Shown: positions 1 through 7,064 of the stretch, one piece after another
Layout: each line of letters starts with the position of its first letter
Numbering within the stretch: position 1 is the stretch's first letter
Assembly: GCA_009775375.1 (NCBI GenBank)
Contig: VSPO01000087.1
Coordinates: 1 to 14,773, forward strand
DNA: 14,773 nt
Direction: 5' to 3'
DNA from: Muribaculaceae bacterium
Lineage (GTDB): Bacteria; Bacteroidota; Bacteroidia; Bacteroidales; Muribaculaceae
The notes under the pieces: generated by a model
The model's input: only the letters and a program-made list of their open reading frames with translations
What the model was told of the DNA's origin: nothing
The model's database searches: none
Position numbers and translations under genes: made by a program

Positions 1-409
1 CGAGATTCCGCCTAACTTATTGTTCTTCGGCGTCAGAGACTCCGCATGATTCATTCAAAAATTAACGAACTATTGAAAAATACGTTTATAATGGATAGCG
101 AAGTTTTTTGATATTTTCACGAGTTATTCATAAGATTGAAAAAGAAATATAATAATACCTTCATAAACATTCCAAAGATTCAGGGCAGGATAAGGTCGGT
201 TCTGACGGCAGATTCTATGCATATCGGGATTTCTTTGGGAATAAAAGTTACCTTTGCCCGGCGCTTTTTGGCATATTTCGAAAGTTCATCGGTTGCGATG
301 CCCGCATCGCGCCCTCTTCCACTTTCAAAATCTGCTCAAAAATCACCGCCCCTACGGCCCCGAAATTTTAAGAAACGCGCTTAAAGATGGCTTAGTGGTA
401 AAATGGCAA
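1..409. other. Gene-free left end with a structured segment
   Basis: I found no convincing coding region here. The open frames on the plus strand (136-384 and 254-556) show no family resemblance and run through inverted repeats. At the extreme left a minus-strand frame from an ATG at 54 stays open to the edge, but 18 codons are too few to call. The noteworthy part is 276-330, an inverted repeat listed separately. TACCTTTG at 249-256 on the plus strand matches the Bacteroidetes -7 box, but no TTG lies 19-21 bases upstream, so it is only half a promoter. Confidence 0.5.
276..330. repeat. Nested inverted repeat, possible structured RNA or dispersed element
   Basis: The outer arms at 276-285 and 321-330 pair over ten positions with one C/A mismatch (TTTcGAAAGT with ACTTTCaAAA). 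Inside them, GCGATGC at 295-301 and GCATCGC at 304-310 form a perfect 7-bp stem around two bases. The two stems are separated by internal loops of 9 and 10 bases. No coding frame explains the arrangement. It could be a small RNA, a dispersed intergenic repeat or a recombination or protein-binding site. The sequence alone does not decide between these. Confidence 0.4.
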
Positions 410-440
410 TGCCGTGCTTCTGATTTCCGGAAGCACGGCA
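410..440 (-). terminator. Hairpin downstream of the TraB/GumN gene
   Basis: TGCCGTGCTTC (410-420) pairs perfectly with GAAGCACGGCA (430-440) around a 9-base loop. It lies about 90 bases beyond the stop codon of the minus-strand TraB/GumN gene. On the minus strand the hairpin is followed by a modest T-rich stretch (CATTTTACC) rather than a clean T run. The stem is strong, but its role as a terminator for that gene is inferred. Confidence 0.45.
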
Positions 441-455
441 ATGTCGAATTAAGAG

Positions 456-510
456 CTATAAGGGCTATAAGATTTATAGGAATTATAAGTCTTATAGGAT
501 TTACAAGAGC
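456..510. repeat. Degenerate 9-nt-period tandem repeat
   Basis: Six consecutive units of 9-10 bases follow the pattern YTATARGNN: CTATAAGGG, CTATAAGATT, TATAGGAAT, TATAAGTCT, TATAGGATT, TACAAGAGC. They lie between the 410-440 hairpin and the stop codon of the minus-strand gene at 529. The copies are diverged and alternate AAG with AGG. Function is unknown. Likely explanations are a dispersed intergenic repeat or slippage-derived sequence. Confidence 0.55.
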
Positions 511-528
511 AAGGATGGCTAATGCCGA

Positions 529-1410
529 TTATTTCTTTACGGGAGTGACGGTATAACCAAGTTTGCGCAGTCCTTCGACGATTCCCTTGTCTCCGGCAAG
601 ATGAAGAGCCCCAACGGCTACGAAGGTCGGTCCTTCCTTAAATATTGCCGGAAGCTTGGTGAGCCAATCAGCATTGCGTTTGTCAAGTAGCGCAGCCATG
701 AATTCGGGATGCTCATCTTCAGCTTCGCTAAGTTGCAGCATCTTGTCGAGGTCTTGTGCGAAATAAGCCTCAGTCAACTCCTGAGTGCTTTTCTGAGCTT
801 TTGACGGATCCTTAAGTAGCTCTACGAGAGCTTCGGCCTGGAAAGATATCGGAGTAAGGTCAAAGAGGATAGTGGCTTGCTGCTCAGGCGTCTCAAGAGC
901 TACGATTTTTTTCCCATTAGCCTTGCCGTTGGTCTGAAACCATGTGTCGAGCTGATCGGCGGGATTGAAATCCGGTATTGTTTTGGCAGCCATTGAGACG
1001 GCCACCATGGAAGTCACGGCCATTGGTTTCATCATGTCGAGCATTTTGAGCTCCATGCCTGGCATAGGGGCCCAGTTTTTGAATTCCTCGCTTATTACGG
1101 CAAAATCTGCCGGTGGAATCACTTTAGACAGAGTGCTGTCGGCCGGGGCCATCATATGTGGCTGCATCGCCATTCCGAGAGCCGTCGGATCTTGGGTCAT
1201 GTCAATCTCGCCTACGACCTGACTTGTTGTCTCGAATGGATTGGAAGCCCCGAATTTCTCCACTACGGAGGAGGGGGCAAGATGATGGGTGCCGAAAATG
1301 TAGGAGGGAGATGTCAGGCCATTGCCTTCAACTTTGAAAAATACCTGGGCAGACGCAGGGAGCGCAATCATCAATGCCAATGAGGCAAGGATTGTTTTGA
1401 AATTTGCCAT
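529..1410 (-). CDS. Secreted TraB/GumN family protein
   Basis: This 293-residue protein has an N-terminal signal peptide of about 21 residues ending in PASA, so it is probably exported. The mature part shows the hallmarks of the TraB/GumN family, which is related to the TIKI metalloproteases. These are an N-terminal GTHH motif (residues 40-43, after SYIF), an LETPEQQ segment (172-178), an Arg-Asn pair (245-246) and a C-terminal GALHLAGDKG motif (267-276). The GxxH-type motifs and the Glu are the expected metal-binding or catalytic positions. Length is normal for the family. The bacterial members have no settled substrate, so peptidase activity is inferred. The gene stands alone and is divergent from the HU genes, with 194 bases between starts. 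I saw no clear promoter of its own. Confidence 0.85.
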   Translation of the reverse strand: MANFKTILASLALMIALPASAQVFFKVEGNGLTSPSYIFGTHHLAPSSVVEKFGASNPFETTSQVVGEIDMTQDPTALGMAMQPHMMAPADSTLSKVIPPADFAVISEEFKNWAPMPGMELKMLDMMKPMAVTSMVAVSMAAKTIPDFNPADQLDTWFQTNGKANGKKIVALETPEQQATILFDLTPISFQAEALVELLKDPSKAQKSTQELTEAYFAQDLDKMLQLSEAEDEHPEFMAALLDKRNADWLTKLPAIFKEGPTFVAVGALHLAGDKGIVEGLRKLGYTVTPVKK

Positions 1411-1547
1411 AAAAATTAGTTTGTTGGTGTTTATGTTTTAATATATCAATAGATAAAGAGGAGGGTGATGTCTTAGGTGAAGACAATAGTATGACGTTAA
1501 AACAAAAGAAAAATTTCATGATAATCGAAAAAGTTAAGACGGAGCTA

Positions 1548-1577
1548 TTGGGATTAGGGAAAATTTGATTACTTTTG
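1548..1577 (+). promoter_or_regulatory. Bacteroidetes-type promoter for the HU operon
   Basis: TTG at 1548-1550 is followed after 19 bases by TACTTTTG at 1570-1577. This matches the Bacteroidetes sigma-ABfr consensus (-33 TTG, 19-21 bases, -7 TAnnTTTG). Transcription would start near 1584, giving a short leader before the ATG at 1605. Confidence 0.55.
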
Positions 1578-1604
1578 TTGAAAATAGCTTCTTAAACAAT
1601 TCCT

Positions 1605-1886
1605 ATGGATAATAAGACACTGGTGGAAACTTTGTCGAAACGACTTGATATATCCCGTGAAACCGTGACTTCTCTCATCGACGGGATGGCGGAAGTTGTG
1701 GGGGAGAACTGTTCAGGGCTCAACAGCATATCTATTCCTTCATTCGGCACGTTTGAGTCCAAAAAACGTATGGAGAGGGTGGCGGTTCATCCCGCCTCGG
1801 GCAAACGTCTTCTTGTCCCCCCTAAAATAGTGCTCACCTTTCGTCCGTCGCCACTTTTGAAACAACGAATCATAAATGGAGAATAA
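1605..1886 (+). CDS. HU/IHF-family DNA-binding protein
   Basis: A 93-residue protein of typical HU length. The N-terminal half is the helical dimerisation region. SFGTFE (about residues 46-51) is the HU/IHF signature entering the beta arm. The arm reads VAVHPASGKR, keeping the tip proline that kinks DNA in HU and IHF. The C-terminal end (FRPSPLLKQRI) matches the final HU helix. It would bind DNA as a dimer in the cytoplasm. The next gene starts inside this one and also carries an HU domain, so the two are translationally coupled and may pair as a heterodimer (inference). The start follows a candidate promoter by about 20 bases and has no Shine-Dalgarno, as usual in the phylum. Sequence divergence from housekeeping HU suggests a specialised paralogue. 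Confidence 0.88.
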   Translation: MDNKTLVETLSKRLDISRETVTSLIDGMAEVVGENCSGLNSISIPSFGTFESKKRMERVAVHPASGKRLLVPPKIVLTFRPSPLLKQRIINGE

Positions 1887-3135
1887 GATAAGTGTAAACC
1901 GGCTTGCGGCGATGCTCGCGATTGCCACAGGAAGGCAGAGAAAACTGTGTGAAGATTTTCTAAAGGAAATCTTCAATATTGTCGTGGAAGAACTGTCGAG
2001 GGGAGAGTGTGTGCGAATCAAAGGATTTGGCACGTTCAAGCTTACCAAGGTTGAGGCTCGGAAAAGCATCAATGTCGCTACCGGGGAAGAACATGAGATT
2101 CCGGAGCATAATAAGGTGATGTTTGTTGCAGCCAAGGAACTTGCCACAGCGGTCAATAGTCCGTTTGACGCATTTGAGGCAGTGGAAATCGCTGATGACA
2201 TACCTACCGATGAAATCATGGGGGATATTCCCGACGAAATCCAGGATGAGGAGGAGTCTGATTATAATATTGGAAGCGAAGATTTGAATGAAGAAGATGC
2301 CGACTCGAATGCATTCAGTCAGCCGAGCATACTTTATGGCGAGACAGAGCTTGAAAAAGAGATAGCATGTGGGGGCAAACAAGTTGAATACGCCGTATCG
2401 CGGGAAGACGATGGCGCGGGAGAAGATTCCGACCAAGAAATTGAGTATGGTTCAATTTCAGAAGAAAGTGAAATAAAAGAGTCGGAGGAAGAGGAATTTG
2501 AGGAAGAGATGAGTTCGGAGGCTTATTCCGAAGAAATGCCTGAAAATGAGAGATTGGAAGATGCAGAAAATTCCGACAATGAAAATGAGGCTGATAGCAT
2601 GCCGGAAAAACGTGGTGTGAAGAATTTCTTGTGGGGAATCTTGGCCGGATTTTTCATTTGTGCGGCCATATGTTCGATTCTATATCTGTTTTTAGGAAAG
2701 GATAGGGAGGTTGATGAAATTAAGGAGCCGGTCTCAACAACCATTGATGATGGGAATAAAAATGCAATTCCAGAGGCTTCCGCAATCAGTGCTGACAGTG
2801 TGACGGAAATCCAAAGGGAAGACTCCATAGTCAAGTCTTCTGACGATGGAGAAGAGGAGTCAGTTCCGACGCGTCCGTCGGATGAAGCCGTGTATGATAC
2901 TGTCACAACTACACGCTATCTGACCACGATAGCAAAGGAGCACTATGGCAACTTCAACCTATGGCCGATAATATATGAGGAGAATGCGGCGATATTGGGA
3001 CATCCGGACCGCATCCGTCCAGGGACAAAGGTCGTAGTGCCTGCCTTGTCTAAATATAATGTCGACCCACGCAATCCGGAAGACGTCAAAAAAATCAAGC
3101 AAAGGGGTATTGCTATCTATGAGAAATACAAGTAA
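1876..3135 (+). CDS. HU domain fused to acidic linker, TM helix and LysM-like domain
   Basis: This 419-residue protein has four parts. Residues 1-92 are an HU domain (GFGTF at 50-54, arm with TGEEHEIP at 69-76). Residues about 95-245 are a linker very rich in Asp, Glu and Ser. Residues 251-274 are one hydrophobic helix with Lys/Arg just before it (245-249), predicting the N-terminus inside. Residues about 346-390 (YLTTIAKEHYGN, then W, N, IRPGTKVVVP) form a LysM-like domain that would lie in the periplasm and could bind peptidoglycan. The protein could tether DNA to the cell wall, which is inference. The arm-tip proline of HU (RNP in standard HU) is valine here (INV), so DNA bending may be weak or shared with its partner. 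The start overlaps the previous gene by 11 bases, indicating translational coupling. Confidence 0.85.
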   Translation: MENKISVNRLAAMLAIATGRQRKLCEDFLKEIFNIVVEELSRGECVRIKGFGTFKLTKVEARKSINVATGEEHEIPEHNKVMFVAAKELATAVNSPFDAFEAVEIADDIPTDEIMGDIPDEIQDEEESDYNIGSEDLNEEDADSNAFSQPSILYGETELEKEIACGGKQVEYAVSREDDGAGEDSDQEIEYGSISEESEIKESEEEEFEEEMSSEAYSEEMPENERLEDAENSDNENEADSMPEKRGVKNFLWGILAGFFICAAICSILYLFLGKDREVDEIKEPVSTTIDDGNKNAIPEASAISADSVTEIQREDSIVKSSDDGEEESVPTRPSDEAVYDTVTTTRYLTTIAKEHYGNFNLWPIIYEENAAILGHPDRIRPGTKVVVPALSKYNVDPRNPEDVKKIKQRGIAIYEKYK

Positions 3136-3204
3136 TTGAGGATACGCAGGCTTAGTTGGCGATTTCCAGCTTTGAAAAAGATTCCAAAAAAACGTGGAGA
3201 AAAA

Positions 3205-3236
3205 TTTGGTGGAGTGAAAAAAAATGTCTAATTTTG
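3205..3236 (+). promoter_or_regulatory. Promoter of tRNA-Cys
   Basis: TTTG at 3205-3208 is followed after 20 bases by TAATTTTG at 3229-3236, an excellent Bacteroidetes -33/-7 match. Transcription would begin near 3243, about 25 bases before the mature tRNA. Confidence 0.6.
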
Positions 3237-3267
3237 CACTCGCAAAGCCGGGGATACTGCTTTAAAA

Positions 3268-3341
3268 GGTGCCATGTCCGAGTGGTTAGGTACCGGTCTG
3301 CAAAACCGTTCACACCAGTTCGAATCTGGTTGGCACCTCCA
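3268..3341 (+). tRNA. tRNA-Cys (anticodon GCA)
   Basis: The cloverleaf is readable by eye. The acceptor GGTGCCA (3268-3274) pairs with TGGCACC (3331-3337). The anticodon loop CTGCAAA carries GCA at 3300-3302. The T arm is ACCAG-TTCGAAT-CTGGT (3314-3330). Position 73 is T, the normal identity base for bacterial tRNA-Cys. The 3' CCA (3339-3341) is encoded. The anticodon stem has one C/T mismatch at its outer end. The gene has its own promoter and is followed at once by a terminator. Confidence 0.95.
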
Positions 3342-3344
3342 AAG

Positions 3345-3378
3345 AACCCGCTTCTAATCCAATAGAGGCGGGTTTTTT
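3345..3378 (+). terminator. Rho-independent terminator after tRNA-Cys
   Basis: AACCCGC (3345-3351) pairs with GCGGGTT (3368-3374), and the T run continues to 3378. It starts three bases after the CCA end of the tRNA. The glycosyltransferase start is only 24 bases further on. Confidence 0.8.
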
Positions 3379-3402
3379 ATTATTGGTGATTATTTGGCGC
3401 GA

Positions 3403-4599
3403 ATGAAAGGACCATATTCACATCCTGGGGAAAAAGGCCTCTACGGCATCTTCAACGATAGTTTCCCTCCGATTCTTGACGGAGTCACCCTCACTGTCGA
3501 GAACTATGTCCATTGGCTTCAAGAAAGGGGTAGGACTCCATGTGTGGTGACACCTTGGAATCCTGTGAAGAATGAAGCCAATTGCTCCGTCATGCGCTAT
3601 TTCTCTTTGCCTATCCATAATCGCAAACCCTATAGATACGGCTATCCCAAACTCGACCCTTTTATATGGAGCCGACTTAAAAATACGAACTTCAGGATAC
3701 TTCATTCCCATTGTCCTTTTTCTTCGGGGAGGCTGGCAGTCTACGTCAAGAGGCATCAGGATATCCCATTGATTGGTACGTTTCATTCCAAATATAAGTC
3801 TGATTTGGAACATTCTTTCAAGAGGATGCCATGGTGCGTGCCGATTATCATGAAGAGAATCTTAAACTTCTTTAATGCGTGCGACGAGGTCTGGATTCCC
3901 CAGGCTCACGTGGAGGAGACAGTAAGGGAATATGGTTTCAAGGGGAAGCTGACGGTGGTGGAAAATGGCAACGACTTTGCGTCATTTATGATCGGTGATC
4001 GCGATGAATTTAAAAGGAATGCCCGCCAAAGGCTTGGGATAGAAGAGGATGCATTTCATCTTCTTTTTGTCGGTCAGCATATCTGGGAGAAAGGATTGGC
4101 CGTGATTGTCGATACTTTGTCAGAGCTTAAAGGGAAGATAAAGTATAAGATGACGTTTGTCGGCAATGGATATGCGGCAGACGACCTTAGGGAGATGATT
4201 GCCAAAAGAGGATTGGCTGATAGCGTCAGTATTGTTGGTGTCGTGAAAGACCGAATGCTTCTCAGCGATTATTATGCAGCCGGCGACCTATTTATTTTCC
4301 CATCGCTTTATGACAACGCCCCGCTCGTGGTCAGGGAAGCGGCTGCCATGTCGACTCCGGCATTGCTGGTCGATGGATCCACGGCCGCAGAGGTTGTGAA
4401 GAATGGAGTGAATGGATTTCTGACAGCGAGAGATCCGAAGAAAATGGCCGACCTGATTTGTCGGCTCAATGCCGATAGGGGGCAGTTGCGAATGGTGGCC
4501 GAAGGCGCTCGGGCGTCGTTGATAAGGAGCTGGGAGGATGTAGTAGGGGAAGTGATTGATAGATATGACGTGATTTTGAAAAACTATAAGAGACGTTAA
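3403..4599 (+). CDS. GT4-family glycosyltransferase
   Basis: A retaining GT-B glycosyltransferase of family GT4, 398 residues from the ATG at 3403. An in-frame TTG nine bases earlier is possible but less likely. The N-terminal Rossmann half opens with GIFNDSFPPILDGV, the usual GT4 acceptor-side signature, followed by the ILHSHCPFSSGRLA and IGTFHSKY segments. The C-terminal half has LLFVGQHIWEKG and FVGNGYAADDL, then PSLYDNAPLVVREAAAMSTP, where the catalytic EX7E motif appears as D-x7-E. A cytoplasmic, membrane-associated sugar transfer onto a lipid or glycan is expected; sugar and acceptor cannot be read from the sequence. It is 14 bases from the flippase-like gene and belongs with kdsB. No promoter was found between the tRNA terminator and its start, so it may rely on read-through. 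Confidence 0.85.
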   Translation: MKGPYSHPGEKGLYGIFNDSFPPILDGVTLTVENYVHWLQERGRTPCVVTPWNPVKNEANCSVMRYFSLPIHNRKPYRYGYPKLDPFIWSRLKNTNFRILHSHCPFSSGRLAVYVKRHQDIPLIGTFHSKYKSDLEHSFKRMPWCVPIIMKRILNFFNACDEVWIPQAHVEETVREYGFKGKLTVVENGNDFASFMIGDRDEFKRNARQRLGIEEDAFHLLFVGQHIWEKGLAVIVDTLSELKGKIKYKMTFVGNGYAADDLREMIAKRGLADSVSIVGVVKDRMLLSDYYAAGDLFIFPSLYDNAPLVVREAAAMSTPALLVDGSTAAEVVKNGVNGFLTARDPKKMADLICRLNADRGQLRMVAEGARASLIRSWEDVVGEVIDRYDVILKNYKRR

Positions 4600-4613
4600 A
4601 TTGTTGAATAATC

Positions 4614-5855
4614 ATGTCGGAAACAATACAGCCCATATCGCCCCATGGCAATAATGCCAAGAAAATGTTTTCCCTCTGGAAGGTGCTTCTTCCGGTGGCG
4701 ATAGGAATCACGGTTGTGGTTCTGATGTTTTGGCACGATGCCAAGAAGGAGGATCTCAAGGAGGTCATAGCCGGGATTGATTTCACGGCACGGACATGGG
4801 TTTGCTTTGTGGCGGCTTTCCTTTTTATGTTTGGACGCGATTTCGGACTTTCTTGGAGATTTCGTGCGCTGACAAGCCATCAGTTGCCATGGAAGAGTGC
4901 ATACGAGGTGGATATGCTTTGCGAGTTCACTTCTTGTGTGACCCCGTCGGCTGTGGGTGGCAGCTCTTTGGGAATGGTTTTTCTTAATACTAAAGGGGTG
5001 GAGTTTGGACGGGCCACTACCTTGATGATGACCACTCTTTTTCTTGACGAGCTTTTTTTCGTGGTTTTCTGTCCGATTTTTGTGTTGCTGACTCCCGCCA
5101 AGGAGATATTCTCGGCAGGAGAGGCGACGTTTTCACATGGAATAAAACTGACGTTCTGGCTCGTCTATTCAGGGATATTTATTTGGACTTTCATTCTATT
5201 CTCCGGACTTATCTGGCATCCTTATTGGATAAAGTCGGTGATGGCTAAGATTTTCAAATGGCGTATTCTCAGGCGATGGCAGAACCAGGCTGACACTCTT
5301 GGCGACAACATGGTGGCAACCTCGAAGGCTCTCAAGACGAAGCCTTTCAAATTCTGGCTTGAGGTTTTTGGCGCGACCTCATTATCTTGGCTTTCACGTT
5401 ATATGGTTGTAAATGCCCTGTTTTTTGGATTTTTGCCGCAGGATGACCCTCATCAATGGGTGATTCTCGCCCGTCAGTTCGTGATGTGGGTTGTCCTGAT
5501 GATAAGCCCAACTCCCGGAGGATCCGGTCTGAGTGAATGGCTTTTCTCAGAATATTATGGAGATTTGGTCCCTACGGTAGGCCTCGCTCTTGTCCTGGCA
5601 GTGTTTTGGAGGCTTATATCCTATTATCTTTATCTGTTGATAGGCGCTGTAATAGTGCCGGGTTGGATAAAGGGTTCTCTTGAGAAGTTCCGATCTAAAG
5701 AGAAATCGCAGGATAATGCAGCTTCATGTCATAACGTCGGGCATGACGATAATATGGCGGCCGCAGTTGAAGCAGGCTCTCAATCAAATAATAAAGAATC
5801 TAAAGATACTACTAAGGATATAAAAGACAAAAATGGCACAAGAACAGAATCTTAA
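4614..5855 (+). CDS. Flippase-like membrane protein (lysylphosphatidylglycerol synthase TM family)
   Basis: A 413-residue polytopic inner-membrane protein with about seven hydrophobic segments between residues 22 and 350. It matches the LPG_synthase_TM / UPF0104 (YbhN-like) family through the paired motifs TPSAVGGSS (110-118) and SPTPGGSGLSEW (298-309). These match the membrane part of MprF without its aminoacyl-transferase domain. Members are proposed to move or scramble lipids or glycolipids. Adjacent to a GT4 enzyme, it may move the lipid that enzyme modifies (inference). The C-terminal tail (359-413) is hydrophilic, Asn/Lys/Ser-rich and looks disordered; its last codons overlap the start of kdsB by 23 bases. 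This suggests translational coupling and an extended, less constrained tail. Confidence 0.82.
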   Translation: MSETIQPISPHGNNAKKMFSLWKVLLPVAIGITVVVLMFWHDAKKEDLKEVIAGIDFTARTWVCFVAAFLFMFGRDFGLSWRFRALTSHQLPWKSAYEVDMLCEFTSCVTPSAVGGSSLGMVFLNTKGVEFGRATTLMMTTLFLDELFFVVFCPIFVLLTPAKEIFSAGEATFSHGIKLTFWLVYSGIFIWTFILFSGLIWHPYWIKSVMAKIFKWRILRRWQNQADTLGDNMVATSKALKTKPFKFWLEVFGATSLSWLSRYMVVNALFFGFLPQDDPHQWVILARQFVMWVVLMISPTPGGSGLSEWLFSEYYGDLVPTVGLALVLAVFWRLISYYLYLLIGAVIVPGWIKGSLEKFRSKEKSQDNAASCHNVGHDDNMAAAVEAGSQSNNKESKDTTKDIKDKNGTRTES

Positions 5856-6609
5856 GGATTTCATTATCATAATACCCGCAAGATATGGTTCATCGAGGTT
5901 TCCCGGTAAGCCGTTGGCGAAGATATGTGGGGAGGAAATGATTGTAAGGGTATGTCGTCAGGCAAGCAAGACTGGAGCAGCCGTCGCTGTTGCCACAGAC
6001 GACGATAGGATAGCTGAATGTGTAGATAATGCAGGTTACACGGCAGTCATGACTTCTCCCGATCATAAGAGCGGCACCGATCGTGTATATGAGGCATTTT
6101 GCAGACTCGGATGTCCGGCGAAAGTCGTAATTAATGTTCAGGGCGACGAACCATTTATCTCCCCCTCTCAGATTACGGCATTGATGGATTGTTTCATCGA
6201 TGACGGTTCTACCTCGCTCGCAACTCTTGTCAGGGAATTTGATAAAAAGAATGGTTTTGATGCCCTGTTTGATCCGAATCTTGTGAAAGTGGTCCGTGCA
6301 GGAAATGGTGATGCCCTATATTTTTCAAGAAGTATAATTCCGTATGTAAGGGGAGTGGAATGGAAGGAATGGCTTGAAAGACACACGTTCCACACCCATG
6401 TCGGGATATACGCCTATCGTGCTGATACGCTTGCTGAAATCACGTCGCTTGGAAGGGGAGTGCTTGAGGAGGCTGAATCACTCGAACAGTTGAGATGGCT
6501 TGAGAATGGTTATAGGATTAAGACTGCCCTGACAGACGCTCCGACCATAGGCATCGACACCCCCGAAGATCTTGCCCATGCCGAACAATGGCTAAGGAAT
6601 AACGAATAA
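5833..6609 (+). CDS. kdsB: 3-deoxy-manno-octulosonate cytidylyltransferase (CMP-Kdo synthetase)
   Basis: KdsB joins Kdo to CMP using CTP, giving the activated sugar for the inner core of lipopolysaccharide; it works in the cytoplasm. At 258 residues its length is normal. The nucleotide-binding signature PARYGSSRFPGKPL is at 15-28, ATDDDRI at 54-60, HKSGTDR at 78-84, and the metal-binding NVQGDEP at 101-107. ALYFSRS (161-167), HTHVGIYAYR (187-196), ESLEQLRWLENG (215-226) and GIDTPEDL (240-247) complete the family pattern. Every key motif is intact. It is the last gene of the GT4/flippase-like operon, overlapping its upstream neighbour by 23 bases, and ends just before a strong hairpin. The context supports lipid A core or another envelope glycolipid as the operon's product. 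Confidence 0.96.
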   Translation: MAQEQNLKDFIIIIPARYGSSRFPGKPLAKICGEEMIVRVCRQASKTGAAVAVATDDDRIAECVDNAGYTAVMTSPDHKSGTDRVYEAFCRLGCPAKVVINVQGDEPFISPSQITALMDCFIDDGSTSLATLVREFDKKNGFDALFDPNLVKVVRAGNGDALYFSRSIIPYVRGVEWKEWLERHTFHTHVGIYAYRADTLAEITSLGRGVLEEAESLEQLRWLENGYRIKTALTDAPTIGIDTPEDLAHAEQWLRNNE

Positions 6610-6630
6610 CGTTGCATCGTTCAAGAAAGG

Positions 6631-6681
6631 AAATAGAAGCTCCATCCGCAAAAGAATCGATTGCGGATGGAGCTTCTATTT
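6631..6681. terminator. Bidirectional terminator hairpin between convergent operons
   Basis: Two 21-base arms (6631-6651 and 6661-6681) are perfectly complementary around a 9-base loop. The A-rich outer end of the left arm and T-rich outer end of the right arm give a U tract in either direction. It lies 21 bases after the kdsB stop and 95 bases after the end of the minus-strand operon, so it can serve both. Confidence 0.85.
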
Positions 6682-6775
6682 TCTCAATAGTTGTAAAATT
6701 TAGATTGCTATAAAATATTGACGTGAACCGAAGGGGAGGAATGCTCCAATAGTTCCGATGTTTTTGATTGTGATC

Positions 6776-7051
6776 TTAATTGATTACCTGATAAGCAATA
6801 TATTCGCCAACGAAAGAAAGAATCATAAGGACGGCACTGATAAAAGCGGCCATCTGAAGTTTCTTAAAAGCTGAATTGCTGAACTTTTCAATATATACTG
6901 CCACCAAATGACAGAATACTGTCATGAACATGAAGAACTCGTCAATGAATGCCCACCATGCAGGCCGTAGCTGGAAGGTCAGTATGATTACGAGTAGAAC
7001 GAGCACCAAGGCTCCCCATACTGCCGCTTTTGATTTTAATATTTTGGCCAT
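6776..7051 (-). CDS. Small three-helix membrane protein, function unknown
   Basis: I do not recognise a named family. From the ATG at 7051 the protein has 91 residues with three hydrophobic segments: about 10-26 (rich in Leu and Val), 31-53 (starting AWWAFIDEFF, ending before Glu55) and 65-88. It is therefore a small inner-membrane protein. The open frame extends upstream to 7147, but that would overlap the end of the preceding gene and add residues with no membrane or signal character. The start at 7051 lies 13 bases after that gene's stop, a normal operon spacing. It is the third gene of the MFS/Spi operon and is followed by the shared terminator. Function may be linked to the transporter or secreted protein upstream, but nothing in the sequence shows it. 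Confidence 0.65.
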   Translation of the reverse strand: MAKILKSKAAVWGALVLVLLVIILTFQLRPAWWAFIDEFFMFMTVFCHLVAVYIEKFSNSAFKKLQMAAFISAVLMILSFVGEYIAYQVIN

Positions 7052-7064
7052 AGATGAAGTTTTT

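Noticed and set aside
1..54. Minus-strand frame open from an ATG at 54 to the window edge
   Set aside because: Only 18 codons are visible, the residues match no family I know, and no promoter is seen upstream. It could be the start of a real gene but cannot be supported.
136..556. Two overlapping plus-strand open frames
   Set aside because: They pass through inverted and tandem repeats, have low-complexity translations and show no family resemblance.
1740..2436. Minus-strand open frames opposite the HU genes
   Set aside because: They are antisense shadows of strongly supported HU genes and have no recognisable domains.
3394..3402. TTG start for the GT4 gene
   Set aside because: It would add only three residues; the ATG at 3403 is a standard start and loses no domain.
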